Source: an uncultured Eubacteriales bacterium (lineage in GTDB: Bacteria > Bacillota > Clostridia > Oscillospirales > Acutalibacteraceae). Taken from it: 13,300 nucleotides of DNA. Position 1 is the first letter of the stretch, and every line of letters begins with the position of its first letter. Under the pieces are notes generated by a model that saw only the letters and a list, made by a program, of their open reading frames with translations, was not told where the DNA came from and did no database searches. The stretch spans positions 1 through 13,300 of the forward strand of contig CAKUBN010000061.1 of assembly GCA_934643185.1 (NCBI GenBank). Direction: 5' to 3'. Made by a program: the position numbers and the translations under genes. Below, one piece after another: positions 13,052-13,300 of the stretch.

Positions 13052-13300
13052 TCACTTTTTCTTGCGGACGGCGATGGAATTCGCGTGCGCGGTCAGCTCT
13101 TCGGTCTCGGCAATGCGGATGATGTCGTCGGCAGCTTTCAGAAGCTCCGCTTCCGTATAGTAGATAAAGCTCGATTTTTTGATAAAATCATCGACGGAAA
13201 GCGGCGAGAAGAAACGCGCCGTGCCGCTGGTGGGCAGCACGTGGTTTGGGCCCGCGAAGTAATCGCCGAGCGGCTCCGGAGAATAGTTTCCGAGGAACAC
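13052..13300 (-). CDS. hisD: Histidinol dehydrogenase, C-terminal part
   Basis: The window edge cuts this gene; the 82 C-terminal residues are present. HisD oxidises histidinol to histidine in two NAD-dependent steps. The segment FLGNYSPEPLGDYFAGPNHV followed by LPTSGTARF is the family signature and includes the zinc-site region near the C-terminus. The tail HANSIAVRKKK is also typical. It is the first visible gene of the operon and leads directly to hisC. Confidence 0.96.
   Translation of the reverse strand: MFLGNYSPEPLGDYFAGPNHVLPTSGTARFFSPLSVDDFIKKSSFIYYTEAELLKAADDIIRIAETEELTAHANSIAVRKKK

Overview
The window looks like chromosome from a Gram-positive anaerobe of the class Clostridia, possibly Oscillospiraceae-like. 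The reasons are strong GGAGG-type ribosome binding sites, consensus sigma-A promoters, a CD1247-domain zinc-ribbon gene beside efp, and the yqeG, M24-peptidase and efp neighbourhood. Family placement is inference from gene content. Nearly all genes are on the minus strand. The his and efp regions look GC-rich, while about 260-3100 is visibly AT-richer and accessory.

Positions 1-256 hold two intrinsic-terminator-like hairpins flanking a chain of small hairpins separated by the word ATTTCAC or its complement. Positions 256-3111 look like an eroded integrative element at the 3' end of a CAU-anticodon tRNA. A 12-bp copy of the tRNA 3' end (TGGCCCACCAGA) lies at both borders. Inside are a possible recombinase C-terminal remnant, IS21-type terminal repeats with the 3' part of istB, a CHC2/TOPRIM primase cut off by istB, a 52-codon small ORF, and an IS1595-like element whose transposase is frameshifted at seven As and lacks most of its expected catalytic residues.

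Positions 3180-6500 are core genes on the minus strand: the tRNA promoter, a CD1247-type protein, efp with its own promoter, an M24B aminopeptidase, yqeG, and rpsU with its own promoter and terminator. Positions 6541-6848 are non-coding apart from a strong promoter for a solitary BlaI/MecI-type repressor on the plus strand. A second hairpin chain, separated by GAT/ATC (TGATAT/ATATCA), fills the space between the convergent ends of that repressor and a type I L-asparaginase.

Positions 8555-13300 are a his operon read right to left: hisD (partial), hisC, hisB, a HisA-HisI fusion, hisE, a SAM methyltransferase carrying an in-frame amber codon, and a GNAT acetyltransferase, ending in a terminator. 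hisH and hisF are not at their usual place beside hisA.

The least explained content is the pair of hairpin chains. They differ in sequence but follow the same grammar: a constant short spacer, a variable palindromic stem, and a spacer that flips orientation halfway along. Both lie at gene 3' ends.
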